Program-made: the position numbers and the translations under genes
Notes under the pieces: generated by a model
What the model was told of the DNA's origin: nothing
The model's database searches: none
Seen by the model: only the letters and a program-made list of their open reading frames with translations
Shown: in pieces, positions 12,138-27,100 of the stretch
Numbering within the stretch: position 1 is the first letter of the stretch
How the letters are laid out: each line of letters begins with the position of its first letter
NCBI GenBank assembly: GCA_023053685.1
Contig: JALIGW010000013.1
Location: forward strand, 12,426,001-12,490,000
From: Diadophis punctatus similis
Lineage: Eukaryota > Chordata > Lepidosauria > Squamata > Dipsadidae
DNA length: 64,000 nucleotides
Direction of reading: 5' to 3'

Positions 12138-15100
12138 CAAACTTCCTCAAAGGTTTGCTGTTGTGGGAAAAAAATGGAAATACTCCATATGCCATTTGGA
12201 ACTGAAAGAAAGATAGAATATAAATGTAACAAATAAATAACAGAGGAACAATAGATAGTAAAGCATGAACAATACTCCAAGGCATGCCCCTGAGGATTGG
12301 ATTTGCAAAATTTATTAGGTACCAGGACTAATATATTTATATTTATACTTCACCAGGAAATATGTTTCTCACCTTCCCCAACACCTTTATTCATATGTAA
12401 AAATTATGTTCTGGAATGTGAAATCAGGTGCTTTTAGAACATAGCAAGTAGTGCCTCCTGGGACAGACTCCTGACCCATCTAGTCCAGGGGTAGGCAAAG
12501 TTGGCTCTTCTATGACTCATGGACTTCAACTCCCAGAATTTCTGAGCCAATCATGCTAGCTCAGGAATTCTGGGAGTTGAAGTCCATGAGTCATAGAAGA
12601 GCCAACTTTGCCTACCCCTAATCTAGTCCATCAGTTCACCCAATGGTCAGCCAACTACACAAGGAAGTTCTGGTGAAGGGAAAGTACAGTTTCAAAGTAA
12701 GCTATAAAAGTTCAGGTTATTTATTTATATAGTGTCACATGCACATTTATAGTGTCACATGCCCTTTTATGATTTTATCATAAAAGTGCATGTGGCTGAG
12801 GAAAGATGTTAGAAGTTCATGCTGCACCTCAGAAATGGCTGCTTTGTACTTCCAATATTAATCTATTAAAATATACATGTACAGATTTACCATACATGTA
12901 AATGTTACCATATTATAGTCTATTGCTATTGAAATAATCTATAAAATATATTCAAATTTTATAAAATTGTGATTCCTGCTTATGATGCCTTATTATTTTA
13001 GCTTTGTAATTTTTGTCTAATATAGCAATTGAAGTAGTTTTATTAATGCACATTTCAGTTACCTAGTTTTTTTCAATATTGGACAATTATTATTTTATCT
13101 GCTAAAATTAGATGAGTTCCTTATTTTTAAGCTTGAGATTTGGTCATGTAATTAAATGCAGTAAGCCTAACTCTGAGGAGAATTCAATTCTTTGTTTAAT
13201 CATGGTACTTATCTCCCCCCCCCAACATTTATGGAATAGCTTTATTGGATGACCACCACAATTGAACCCCTTCCCTATTTTTTTTATATTTCCAACTTTT
13301 GGAGGAATAATTTTGATATATGTATATGCCAATCTAATTGGACTGAAGTACAGCCATGTATAATCTTTCACTGCAGTTCTTGCATTGAAGTGGAATCCAT
13401 CCAGTTTCCATAATTTCTGCCAATTTTTTTCCAGCATAGATTTACCAAGATCAGTATCCAAGCTTCCTTTAAACCATGGGGTGGATCTCCTATGTTATTT
13501 GCAGTAGTATCCTATACATTTTTTGAGGTTATCGCTTTTGATTGTTCTAAGTTAAGTATTACATTCTGAAAAATGATATAATACCATATTGCTAAAGCTC
13601 TAATATTACTATTGTTCAAAAGAAAGTTGAGTTGATACCAAAAGAATCATAGTAACTTACCACCTATTTGTTTATCTATCTGATCTTTATTGAGTTGTTC
13701 CTTATTTCAATAAAAATCTTTTAGTTTATAAAGATTGTGCACTCTCAAAACTAAAAAAAAGAAAGAAAACTAAGATATATGCCTATCCTTGTAGTTATTT
13801 TTAGATCAGAAGAATACTCTCAAGGTGTGGTTAGTAAAGTAGGCATACCTGGTTTAAATAAACATCCTGCTTAAAGTTACTGTAGATAACTTTTATTGCT
13901 AAGAGTAATTTAAGGATGACGGGCAACTACAAATTGTTCTACATAGGTTATTGTTTTAAAGGAACACAATTCATTCAGGAGTAAAATAAATCCTACTTGT
14001 GTGAAGATGAGTTATGCTGATATTTCAGTAGAAGAAATGGAAAGTTACTATTTCTTTTCCTGTCATTGCTCTCGCCTGGTTTCTATGGGTCCTGGTAAGT
14101 ACATAGTTTCTGTTTTGATATCCAGGTTAGAGAATTCAAGTTACAATTTATATTATGTGACTTAGGTTAGCCTTCTGCAACTTGATTGTGGGAGTTCAAA
14201 TCTATACACCTGAAGGTACTGAAATATGTGGGAAACATGTGAGAGCACAAGGTAAGGTCAGTTTAAGCACCAGTTTGGCCTAGAAGGCTATTTTGCAACA
14301 ATTTGGACATTCAGTGCAAAGGTGTATTGAGTGAGAGGCTGAAGGAAGAATTCTCTGTAATGTTGTATTCTGACATAACTATTTCTTGTAGACACAGATT
14401 AATCCAAAAGATTTTAAGGGAGAAGTAATGTGTCCAGTCATCCACACTCCTCCCACATCACATTCCCTAGCTGTGGCTGGGTTCCTTCTTCAAGCACCAT
14501 TTTCACACTTTGAAGGAGAGAGAACTGTTCTTTATTGCATACATTGATGCGAGAGAAACTAAATACAAAGTGGAACAGTGACGAGAATAGCTACTGAAAA
14601 TGAATTAAGATTTGGGGAGGGGGTGAAAAAAATGCAAATTTGTACAGGTAGCCCTCAATTTACAACCATTCATTTAACTACATTTTAAAGTTATGACAGC
14701 CTCATAAAAAGTGGTTACAATCTTTCTTCACACTTATGGCCATTGTACCAGCCTGAACATGGCTGGGGTTGCCATGTTTAAGGCCCCACCAAGACATAAA
14801 GTCCATTGATTAAATTGGAAGTTACTCATTCTCTAAAAATTAGGGGACAGCATCATATTGTAGGAGACTGCCTTCTCAGCAGTTTTCAGTTCTCAAAAGT
14901 TAGATTATAAATTCAATATGTAGATAAGTAGTAATGCTTTCTGGTAACACAGTACTAACTGCTTTAACTAGAGATATAAGAATTACTGCTGTGAATTGGG
15001 CAGCTCTAAATCATTTCAGTAAATACATAAAAATCAACTATAATATCCACTAAAAAAAATAACTTTAACCAGTGATTTTTGCCATTAATTAGGATTCCTC

Positions 15101-18100
15101 CCCAAGATGAAACTGATGGCAAGTGGGATAAGAACCAACAAAACATACAAATATAATAGTAAAGAAATGGAAGTGAGATAGAATTTCATATTTGCTGTGT
15201 GCCATATTTATATCCAAAAGGTAAATGTTAAAAAGAACCCCAAAATATTACAGTTCTATGCGTATCTGTACTTGAATAGGTGTATTGGGATTTAAAAAAA
15301 CATTTGAAAGCTGTGACAGTGTAGTGTCACCAAGAGGAATTTTAAAAAATACAATCCAGAAAGTAGTTTCTGTGATGGCTACAACCTTAACAGGATGAAT
15401 AATTCAAAGTGGCACTTTAAAAAACCTGTTTGGTGACTAAAGAATGGGAATAACTTTGCAGACATGCACATTATGTAATTTTTTGATGGTTTTCAAGTAC
15501 ACTGCCTTTAAGCCATTTCTGCTGTTTTGAACATCTGAATGGTAATATACAGAGTAATGTAAAATAAAATAACTTCCTCTAGCACTTTTGTAGGGTAGAG
15601 GCTCTTTAATATGGAAGTTATCCCTTGTGTACATAGCAGAAAAGTACATAGAGAAATAATATAAACAGCACTGTAGAAGGTGACGTTTCTTGTTACTCAG
15701 TCTTATTCTTTGCATCTGGGATTAAACAGGAAGTGTCGTAGGAAATTAAAAATAAAGAGAGCAGTCATTGTTCCAAACAGAAGATGTTTTGCAAGATTAA
15801 AACTCTTCCTTGAGGTAAGGACATATTTCCTTTTGGATCTACAAAGGAGCTTAGGACACAGTTCAGTTCACTGTGTCTCTGTGTTATGAAAAACAGACAT
15901 TTTATGGAGGCTGTTTTCTGTATTAATAGGGTTACTCTAGCTCAACTGCAAAAATGCTAGATAATAGCAGAGTCAGAATATTTTACATGTCTCTGTCCTG
16001 CCATCTTTTAGTTTTTCAGTTTTTCAACCCATGTATAATTTCTGATTACTAACTTGCTGGATTTTATTTGTAGTTAATTGAATTTTTGTCATGCTCCATT
16101 CAGGCTTTTGGACTATAACTCTGATGGTGAACCTATGGCACATGTGCTGGAAGTGGCACGCAGAGCCATCTCTCTGGACTTGCCAGCCATTGTCTGTTGC
16201 TCTTCCGGTGTCTGGTGCGCATATGCACGCCGGCCAGCTGGTCTTCACGCAGGAGCAGCGGAAACCGGAAGAGCAGCTCCCTGGCGGGCATGTGCGCACT
16301 GGGAAGCTGAGCTTTCAGTTTCCGGCACTCACATGCACGCTGGCCAGCTGGTCTTCGTGCTCACATGCACACCAGAAACCAAAAGACCAGGTGACTGGCA
16401 CGCATGCGCACACTGGAAACTGGAAGCTCAGCTTCCTGGCGCGCATCTGCTCTTCCGATGTTTGGCGCTCCTGCGCATGCATGCTGGGGAGCTAGTCTTC
16501 TGGTTTCCCGCACTCCCGCGCGTGTGTGCACTCCCATTTTGGCACTCAGTGCCAAAAAGGTTCACCAACACTGGACCATAATAATTCTCAAATATCAGGT
16601 ACAAACTTTAGCTAGAAAAAGATTGCACTCTAACATTCTAGCTGACTAGATCAACAAGTTTGTTCACAAGTTCCTTCTTTCTCTTCCTCTTCAAAAGACT
16701 TTGTTTTATATAATAGACTTTCAAAATTATGCCATACATCCAAGTACAGAATTTCCATTGGCATATAGGCTACATTGCTTATCAAGTTGAGGACTTGATG
16801 CTCACCTATGGAAGGGATTTCAGGTGCTTAAGGGAGAAATTGACACATTAAACATCTGCAATATATATATATATATATTGTCTTTTAAACATCTTCAGAC
16901 TCCAAAATTGCAAAATGCCCACAAACATTTGATTTCCACCCAACCTCCACCTTTTTCCACTTGGAATACTGGTATCCGGATTTTGTCCCAAGGGCACAAT
17001 TTTTGCACATCTATCTAGGATGCGGTCAAAGAACTGCTTGTCTTTGTTCCATTATTTGAAGAAGCAAAATCAGAATGTGGCTGCTTGTAAATAAGTGGTC
17101 ACCATTTATATGTTTATTTTATCTTTTTTAAAATTTCAGTTGAAACCTGAGATATACCAAGGGTTTCAGACTCACAGCTATGAGTGCATAGAGCCATCAA
17201 ATTAATTATGTGTAGTCTGTGAACGAAGACAAAACAGGACAGCAATAGCAGGAAGTATAACAGCAGCATGCCAATCTTTGCTGTTGATACTCTGGCCATG
17301 AAGAAGTTGTGGTAGAATGGCAGACAAGTTGGCATACTTACAGTTATGCACTATAGCACTACCTTAGCTCTGGCCATGGTCTATCACAGTGATGGCGAAC
17401 CTTTTTTGGCTCGCATGCCAAAAGGGTGTGTGCGCGTGTGCTAGTGTGCGTGCATGTGCCCACACCCATGCCCTCCCCTCCGCATGTGCACAAATCCCGT
17501 GCTGCCCCCCGCGCATGCACACTCCCCCCCACGCATGCGCAGAGGCCTCACTGAATGGACTCCTGAAGCCTGCAGACGGTGAAAAACAGCCAAATGTGCC
17601 AACCGGAAGTTTGGAAATGAACTTCTGGTTGATCTGTTGGGCTGTTTTTTGCCGTCCCCTGAAGGGGGAGAGCGAAAATGGCCGAAAAGAAGGCCAAAAC
17701 TCAGCTGGCCAGCACGCATGTGCGCTGGAGCTGACATAGGGCAACGCCTTGTGTGCCCTCTGATATGGCTCCGCATGCCACCTGTGGCACACTTGCCATA
17801 GGTTTGCCATCACAGGTCTATCAGCTCTCCACCAATGTGATAGGTAATGGCAAATTTATTTATTTATTGTTTGTTTGTTTGTTTGTTTGTTTGTTTGTTT
17901 GTTCTTGTATGCCGCCCAACTCCCGAAGGACTCAGGGCGGCGTACAACAGAAAAAATACAAGAAACCAATATAAATATACATTTTAAAAACAAATATAAA
18001 AATTAAAACCATAGTATTAAAAAAACATTCAATATCCATTCAACGGTCATACATACTTGGGGTCTATAGGGATCTATAGGGATCCAGTTTCTATAGGGAT

Positions 18101-21100
18101 CAAATCTATAGGGATCCAGTTTCTTCTGCTTGAAAGGGGTGATATTGTGTTCTCCTTCACAGCTGGAGGTTCACTCCTCTCCTGGCCATGTTTCCCAGGA
18201 AAGGTTAAGAGTTGCTGCTATTGCTTCTATTTACTACTTCCTTATGTTCTGTGGCTATTCACTAGAATGGTAAACGCTTGCAGATTGTCTCTGGAAACCT
18301 GGCTGGAAGGAAAGTACGACTCTTGATATGAAGGAAGGCAAATATTGACTCTTGGTGTAGCCTCTTTTTTAACATATTAACAGAGTTGGAAGGGACCTTG
18401 CAGGTCATCTAGTCCAACCCCCTGCCCAAGCAGGAGCTTGGGCAGGGGGTTGGACTAGTGGAAAACCAGGAGCTGTGGAAAACCAGGAGCTTTTCCACAG
18501 GGGTCTTTCCCACCATATTCCCACCTTTGTCCACTGCAAAGCTGTTCCCTGGTTTCTGCCCCAGGCTGGTCACTTCCTATCCAAGACAGCCCTAGGAGAT
18601 AAGTATTTTGTTCAACTATTAAACTTGATCTGAAATCCCAACTGTTCAAGATTCCTTATTACTCACAGTTGAAAAAGACTAAAAGGCAATTGCTCCCCCC
18701 CCACCTGTGATAGAATGAATTCTTTTTTAGCCTGTTTTCCATTAAAATAAAGCGAAACGGAGGTATATTTGATTATTGCCTCTTATAAGAGGATGACATG
18801 TGACAAAACATGATTTTTTCATTGAGAACTGCAAATATTTTTGTCTCTTGGCAGATTGGAAATCATTGTCAGGCAATGCTGCTGCCTCAAAAGATATAAA
18901 TCTTGCCAAGTTTCATGATTAGATTTAATACTTTTATGCTGTTATTCAGTAACAACATCAAGGCAAATATTGGTGCTTCCAGAGACGTAGCCAAAGCAAA
19001 ATGATGAAAAAGTATTACTTTCTCTTTTTAAAAACAATATAAATATTAAGAAGTAATATGCAGCATTTTGTAAGTAAGCTGAAAAATATATTCATGATAT
19101 ATGGAAATGCAAACTTATCACCTATTTGCAAATCTTTAAAGCAGATCAGTCTTTCTGTGATTCTGCAGCTGCATTGTGCTTCTGAAAAACAATGCAGCTA
19201 CTTTAAGGAGTTGTAATCAGGTCTTAGGTTCACACTATCTCATGCTCCAAATCTCTCTGGAGTCAAATAAAAAACATTATTTGGCGCTATTAATGTGATA
19301 CCGATTGTAATGTGATACAATATGAATTGCAGAGATTCTTGCCTAAAATTCTCATTTGGATGTCAGAGCATGATAAGAAGGCGCATAATTCAATCAATCA
19401 ATCAATCAATACATTGTTGTGACTGTAACAAAATAAAGTTTAAAATGAAAGAAAATACTAATAAGAAAAGGAAAAATAAAAGGCATGGAGGAGATTTGAA
19501 TAAGATGGAACCAATGCAGGATCATAGAATCAGAAAATCAGAAAATCATAGAGCTGGAGGGGACCTTGGAGGTCTTCTAGTCTGACTCCCTGCCCAGGAT
19601 GAGTCTTCTCTTAGACTAAACATAACTAATTCCCTTAGCTGTTCATTGTACAATTCTATGGCTTAAGAATCAAGACCTTAAAAATTTAAAGTTTAAAAGA
19701 AAGCATACAAAAGTAACAACTGACTATTAACCATTGAAATCACATCCACAAGGAAGTAGAGTAATTCAGTTGTTCAGTGCCTGATCCCTTAAGTCTGTTT
19801 ATCATCTTATTTTTCCCTAATTTCATCATAGATGTGAGAGTGGAAAATATAATGAATGATATTCTCCAGTTGGCCAGCACTGCAAGGGCAGAGGCACTGT
19901 ACCACTGGACATTTCCAAAATCTTCCCATATGTTGAAGCCTTTCAACAAGCACGTTCAATGCAGAGTAAAAAGATGCTTTATATATTCTTAAGAGGATGT
20001 TTTCACAACCTTGAATTGCAGGAGGAACCAAAGTATCTTGATAGATAAATCTAAGAGAAGCAGTCTAGCTGAAGCATAGCACCAGAGCCATAGATGAATG
20101 CAGAACCAAAGTTGAATTGGCTGATTCTGTAGGTAGGCCTGTCTATCCACATATTTTACCTTAAGTCTCTTCTGCTATATGGTAGTGGCTTCAAAGCAGT
20201 AAAGTAAGAAGCAACAACAATAATCTGAAATAATTAGCATGGGTTCATAGACTCTTGCAGGGGCAAGATGACGGGAACTATGTTGATATCGTGTCTGTTT
20301 TGACCTGCATACAGTCCACAAGCTCTACTGATAGATTCACTTGACTACATCCAGCTAAGCATGTGAACAGACTCTATTGAAAAACTTCAACATTCCTTAC
20401 TGTTTTATAGTGTTTAAGATCTGCAGCAAACTATGGCTCAACTCAACATATCACTTGATGTTTATTTATATGCTATTTTACATTTATTTGTATGCCACAA
20501 ACTTGGGTGCGTCTTATACACCGAATGTAGCCCCAGACACCCCCACCCTTTGGCCTCTGTCTTCCAGCAATTTACCTGTTTGCAGCAAACAGGGAAGAGC
20601 CTGTTAAGACAAGCAAGTCCTTAGCAGCTTCCCGATCGCCAGCTGATTTACCACATGCTAAAATGAAACTGAAACTGCAGAGGCAAATAGCTGGGAGAGA
20701 CACGCAGATTTTTATTTTCTGCTGAACTGGATAGAAGGGGGTACGTGAATAACTATAAATGTCTGTAGAATGTTAAAATTATTAGACTTATTTTTTAAAG
20801 ACTGCTTTATTATTGTTCTAGAGCCAGGGGTCTCCAACCTTGGCAACTTTAAGACTTGTGGACTTCAACTCCCAGAATTCCACAGCCAGCTTTGTTAGCT
20901 TTGCTGGATGTGGAATTCTGGGAGTTGAAGTCCACAAGTCTTAAAGTTTTCAAGGTTGGAGACCCCTGTTAATCTAGACAACTTAACAAAATAAAGAAGC
21001 TTTTTAAAATAAATGCTTGCTCTGAAGAGGCCCAGTGCTATTGTATCTTCTTTTAAATAATAGAGAATAATGTATACTTCCAGAAAAATTTAATTTTAAC

Positions 21101-24100
21101 AGCTCTGTACAAGTATAGTCTGAAATGTAACAGTGTCCTGTTTAGTATTAGAGTTAAATTCTGACTTACCTTGGAGTAGATCTATTTAAATAATTGGGAG
21201 AAGTTAGTGTGACTACATTTAAGAAAACTTTCTGGCATAATGTACATTTCTCCAATTCTTTGCTATTTCTATGGGTCAGGCACACATGCACAGAAATACA
21301 CAGCAAACAGTGTATATCATCTGTGCTGTTTGCTGTTTGGCAAATTGCTTGGAGGCAGAAGCCTTTTATCCTTGTTTTCCTCCCCCAAAACTAAGGTACG
21401 TTTTATACTCCGGTGCGTCTTATACCCCGAAAAATACGGTACTTTAGTGGCTCTGTACTGCTTCTTATAGTGAAGATGCCTTTTAAAATAAGTCAGTTTG
21501 CATGAATTATTAGTTTTTCTTGATGTTAATGAAATAAAAGTAGGTTCATCACTACTTGCTATAGTATAGAATTTGAAGTGTATATTAGAATTACCATGAT
21601 AATATTTAGGTATCTTATAATTAACATGATAATATTTAGGTATCTTAGGTTTTGACCCATCTTTTATAAATAAAGAAAAAATATTGCATGAAAAGTAAAT
21701 TTTATTTTACAAAGAATATTGTTTTAACTTTATTGCTACTGGTCAGCTCAAATCTATTGATATAAAAACTGTAGACTGAATATTTTTAGCATGTAAATGT
21801 ACAAGAAAAAGCAAAACTGAAATTCTTAACAGTTGTTTCTCTCAGTTTCATTTGTTTTTGTGCTTATTTGTTTTATTGAGTCCAAGATTGCTAGTAAGTA
21901 ATCTTGAAGTCACTAATTAACAGATAATCTGCTCAATGAAGTAAGAACTTTCTTAACAATAGTAGCTGGGAGTTCACTGGCCTGCTTGAATTATATTTAA
22001 GGAGGACCATCTCTTTTTTAAAAATCATTTTATAAATGCCACTAAAATACAAATAAACAAAATTAGATCATATTATGCTTTATAACCTAATTCATCTGCA
22101 TGGATAAGAAATATTTATAGGTCTTTAAATTTCTGTAAAATCTCAATTATCACATTTTATGCCAGCGTATCAAGAACTATGAGAGCGATTGCATTTATGC
22201 CACTTTAAAGAAGGATTTGTAAGGAACGTAAAGGGAAACTTTGCCTTTATTGAAAAATAAAAAATCATAATTTATGGATATTTATTAGAGCATGTACAAT
22301 TTTTTATTGTGCACACACACATTTCTGTGAAGCTCCAATTCTACATGGAGATTTGAGAGCTGTATTTCTTTTCAGCCTTTGCTTTAAATGTATGAGATCT
22401 GTGGGTTTTATTTCAAATGTGAACTTCCCTTTCCATTTCAAAGAAATGTTCCATTACAAAGCTCCTTAAGAGAGGCAACTATCAGGTGACCTCTGGTGTT
22501 CTCTGAAGCTGAAAAGAGATGGCTCTACTTGATAGGTTACCATTTGTTAAAGAAGGGTTCCTTGAGGGAGGATTTTGACATGCCACTCCAAGAGAGGTTT
22601 GGCATTAATTTGTTTGGAAAATAGGGTGTTAAATTTGCTCAGGGATTGCCCTCATGTTCTGAACAACTGACAATTCAAGTCAGCAAATTCAGTGCATGTT
22701 TGTTTATGACCATAGAACAGAAAAGCAGCACTGCGCCGGTTAAAGCTAACACTTCCTGGATCGTTGACTTTAAATGTAATTTGAAGAAAGGCTGTTTGTC
22801 CCACTGAGCTGGAAGTTTATGGTGAAAGGCAATGCCTTTTTCTTGTGTTTTAAAGCAAGGCTCACGGATATACTGAGTTTTCAGTACATTGATGTATTGC
22901 AAGACTTTGAATTCAATGTTTTTGTTTTACAAGATTATTGCACAATTATGATATCTTCTAAAGAAAAACAAAGGTTTGTCCGACTTTTCATGGGTTTTTC
23001 CCCCTCTTCCTCTCTTTTCCTCCTTTTGACTTTATTGTACTAAGGTAACTGGTAACTCTTTAATGATTTTTGTACATTGTTAGATTATTGTGCCTATTTT
23101 ATAACATAGTTTATATTCTTTTGTGTATTACAAAATCATTTAAAAATTCATTTGCATTTATTACTTAGAATGCTGTTTCAGTTACTTGCTACTGGATGAT
23201 GCAAACAGAATGATTGCATATACTGTAGTTGGTTGTTCTTTTATAACCCCTTCTCTGACTTGAAACAGGCTGTTTGAGACTAGTGCAGGCATGAGGATAT
23301 AGTGCTTTTAAATGTTTTTATTCCACTGTTTCTCAAACTTTTTATCACAGAAAATTCACTCATGCACGCAGAAGCATGTATTTAATTGAACTTAATTAAA
23401 CTTTCTGTTGTAATCTTGCCTTTTAAAAGGGTATAAATGAGACATTGGAGACCCTCTTTTCAGTAAATAGTGAAGCTACAGTCCACTATGAAACTGAAAG
23501 CTTGTTTTTGTGGAAATTTGGGAGGAGGGGAGAGAGAAACCAAATACTGCTGAAGATTCTGTTCACGTCAAGTTTGCCTTGTATTCTCTTTGGTGTGCCT
23601 AACTGTTGCAAAGGAATACAGCACAGGATAGAGAACTGTGTCATGTCAGGTTGGTGATTTGCATTTTAACATTTCTTTTTTCTAAATAATTCTGTTTAGA
23701 GTAAGATTTACATTAAGTGACAGTCAAAACCTCATTGTATGGCATGAATGAACAGCCTTCTTTTTAGAGTAACTTCAGTCTTCCTGAATTTTAGTATTTT
23801 GCATTGAAGGCAATGTTATCCTTTTTATGGCATAGTTTCTGCTGAACATAATAAAAAATTGTGGTTAAGTAAACATTAAATGAGCTGAAACATAGCTCAT
23901 AAAAATTAAATTTTAACCATTTGTGCCAATTACAAGTTTGCAATATTTTATGGGAACAAACTATTTTAGGTGAATTCTAATAAATATCTATTCAACTATT
24001 AGTCCAGCTGCTTTGGTATAAATCATATCAAAAAAATCATGAATCATCTTTTAGCTAGAATTATTGTTGAACCCAGTTTAAGTTGCCATTGGCAAGAGAA

Positions 24101-27100
24101 AGATCTTTTCACTTGCTTTTTCTGCAAATTGAGCTGCTGTTAAGCAACAGATGAAATTTCATGAAACTGGCATTATGCCAAAATAATATATAAAAATGAA
24201 GCCTTTTCACAGCCACTTGGCAGTTCTGTGATAATCTATGAGGAAAATAATTGTATTAGCCTTCATTGTCTTGAAGTTCATTCGTTGTAAAAAATACCAT
24301 AAACTACAAGACTACTCTTAGCCCTTTCTAAAATGTTATTGATAGTTCAGATTTTATGCAAAAGAGCACTCAGCATATTAATTGGGTTAAAAAGTAGAAC
24401 AAGAAGGATATGAGAGACTCCCAACATCTTTCATGGTCTGTGGGACGTTAATAGACATACACATGAGTTTGAGTTTGACTTACAATAGGAACATGACCTT
24501 GTTCGCTTTGATTGATTGTTTGTTTTAATTCTCAGTTGGGTTTACTTTACAGGATCAATGTGAGTTCTCAATTGTTTAACTTTACAAAACCTCATTCCTT
24601 CATTAGGTAATAATAAAGCAAAGTATAGATGACTCATCTAATCAATCCTAAAATCTCCTCAAATATTGAAGTTTTCATGCTTAATTTTATTGATTAAATT
24701 GTATGCCACCTAGAGCCTCTCTCTAAGGAAGATAGGTGGTTAAGAAATTGAAATATAAATAAATAGGTTGCCTAATTGTTTTGTAGTTCCCTGGATCTTC
24801 CCTTTTTCCTGTTATTTCTATTATTGAAGACATAAACAATTGCCTTCCTTCAATCATTAGATTCTTTACTGTTTTGCCATGATTTTGCAAAGATAAACTT
24901 TTATCCTGACTATCAAGAAACGTCATTTAGTACATTAAACATTCCCTGGTCACTTTACTGATAATCACAGTCTTTCCCCTTAATCATGTTACCCATAATT
25001 TCTTTTTAGAATACCCAGATTCTTGCTGAAGAAGACTAAGAAAAAATAAGACATGATAGTTTGCATTTCCTTTCTTACTTGTCAGTATTTTGCCATCTTT
25101 ACTGAGTAGCTGCTATGCTGATTCTTTTTCTTGAGCTTTCAACATACCGGTATGTGGAAAACTCTTTTATGTTGTTTTTAGTAAATCTAATTTTGCCAAA
25201 CTAAGCTCATTCTGCAGCTTTCCTAATAATATCCTTTCTCCTGGGCTGCGGGAGCATTTACTAGATTCACTAATGGTGCAATTTATAAGATAAATCATTT
25301 TCAATTCAAAATCTCTTTTTACAACATTGTAATTGATGTACAGTATCTGAAATAAATGTTCTTATGCTTAACTTGGGATGTAGGCGCATGTGTGGTTAGG
25401 ACGCTGTGTTGCTGATCGGCGGGCTTGTATTTGAGACCCAGTTTCTGCTGCGGGAAAGGGTGAGCGCCTGTCACTCGCTCCAGCTCCTGCTGACCCAGCA
25501 ATTTGAAAGTGGGAGACCACGAGTAGGTAGATGGGTATCAGTATTGGTGGGAAGCTTAACAGGGACATGAAAGGAGCCCCCAACTGGTCGTCCCTTGGCA
25601 ACAGTGATGTCACCGGCTAATTCTTCCAACTCAGAAGTGCTTTGGCGCTCCTGGCATGATTGTAGTAGTAGTAGTAGTTGGGCTTAGTTGTAATTCCATA
25701 GATTTGAAAAGAAATTATATTAGTGGAATCCCTAATAATTCCTCAATAATGATATTTTTGTTATTTTGCTATATGTACAATTCTTGTTATCTTGCTATAT
25801 GTACAATGTTATAGATAACATTTAGCAACTAGAAGGATCCTTTTAAACAGAGTTTCTCAATCTTTTCAATTTTAAGACGTCTGGATTTCAATTCCTGGAA
25901 TTTCTCTGCTAGTATGGCTGACTGGGGAATTCTGAGAATTGAAGTCTGGATGACTTAAAATCATCAAAGTTGAGAAGCACTGCTTTAAAGCATCATCATT
26001 ATTCATTACAAAAAATTATATAGGCATCCAATTCACTCTTGGTGACTTCACTGAGTACAGTATTTTCAATTTATGGAGAAGTTGTATTATGTTAGCTTCC
26101 TCTACTCAGATCAGTGCTCAATGGCATTTATCCATTGGTCACTCAACTTTTTTAGTTTGCAAAGAGACAATTCTTCATAATGCAAATTCTGTCACATATT
26201 CATCATTACTTGCATTCATTAAATTCATACAGATTTTTCTATTAGCTTCTGTTTTGGATTAAAAAAAATCTTTTATACCGATCATCTATTACAAGGATCT
26301 CCAACCTTGGCAACTTTAAGCCTGGTGGACTTCAACTCCCAGAATTCTGGGAGTTGAAGTCCTCCAGGCTTAAAGTTACCAAGGTTGGAGACCCCTCTAT
26401 TACAATTAAATACACATAAAGGTTTAAAGGTTTTCCCTCTCCAGTCATGACCAACATAAGGGGCGTGTCATCTCCGATTCTCAGCCAAGGGAGCCTGTGT
26501 TTTCTGAGAGGACACATGTGTCATCATGTGTCCAGCATAAAAATACAGAACCCAGTAACCGTCCTGCCAAAGTGATACTTATGTATCTGCTTGCATTTAC
26601 ATGCTTTCAAACTGCTAGGTTGGCAGGACTTGGGGCAGGTAACGAGACCTTACCCCATCACATGGCGCTTAGGTCTCAAACCTGGGCTGTCAGCTTTCCA
26701 GTTGACAAGCTCAGCGTCTTAACCACACAGCCATCACACTGCATCCAAAAATACACATGCTTGACAACTGATAATTGATAATATTATCAGTATTATTTTA
26801 ATATTATATTGATACAATTGATAATATCAGTAATATTTTAATAAAACCATCTTTTTCATCATAACCACATTTATTAAAACCTATTAATTTTAAGTGTGCA
26901 ACAGAAATGCTGCTTATATAATTTTCAGATAGAATGTTTTGAAACGACAATGCATTTGAAATAGTCCAGCAAGGTTAAAAGAGAAAGAAAAACTAAGATT
27001 AAAAAAAGAAGGAAAGTGGAGGTGAATATTTCTATGGTTTTGCTATTCATTCAATTTCTTTTTGAAAGTTATAAATAATTTCAGTCTTTTTTTTTCTCCA

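Noticed and set aside
12028..12285. - strand Ser/Leu/Val repeat protein
   Set aside because: It is a translation of the AC/AG microsatellite.
15680..15815. Possible extra MCF2L first exon ending GAG|gtaagg
   Set aside because: It ends in phase 0 and would break the frame of exon 2, which needs phase 1.
16078..16581. 167 aa and 134 aa ORFs with Cys/His/Ala-rich repeats
   Set aside because: They arise from GC-rich repeated filler of a hAT-type MITE with inverted ends and target duplication.
17364..17813. 149 aa - strand ORF
   Set aside because: It is MITE filler; open frames occur on both strands because stop codons are rare in the GC-rich interior.
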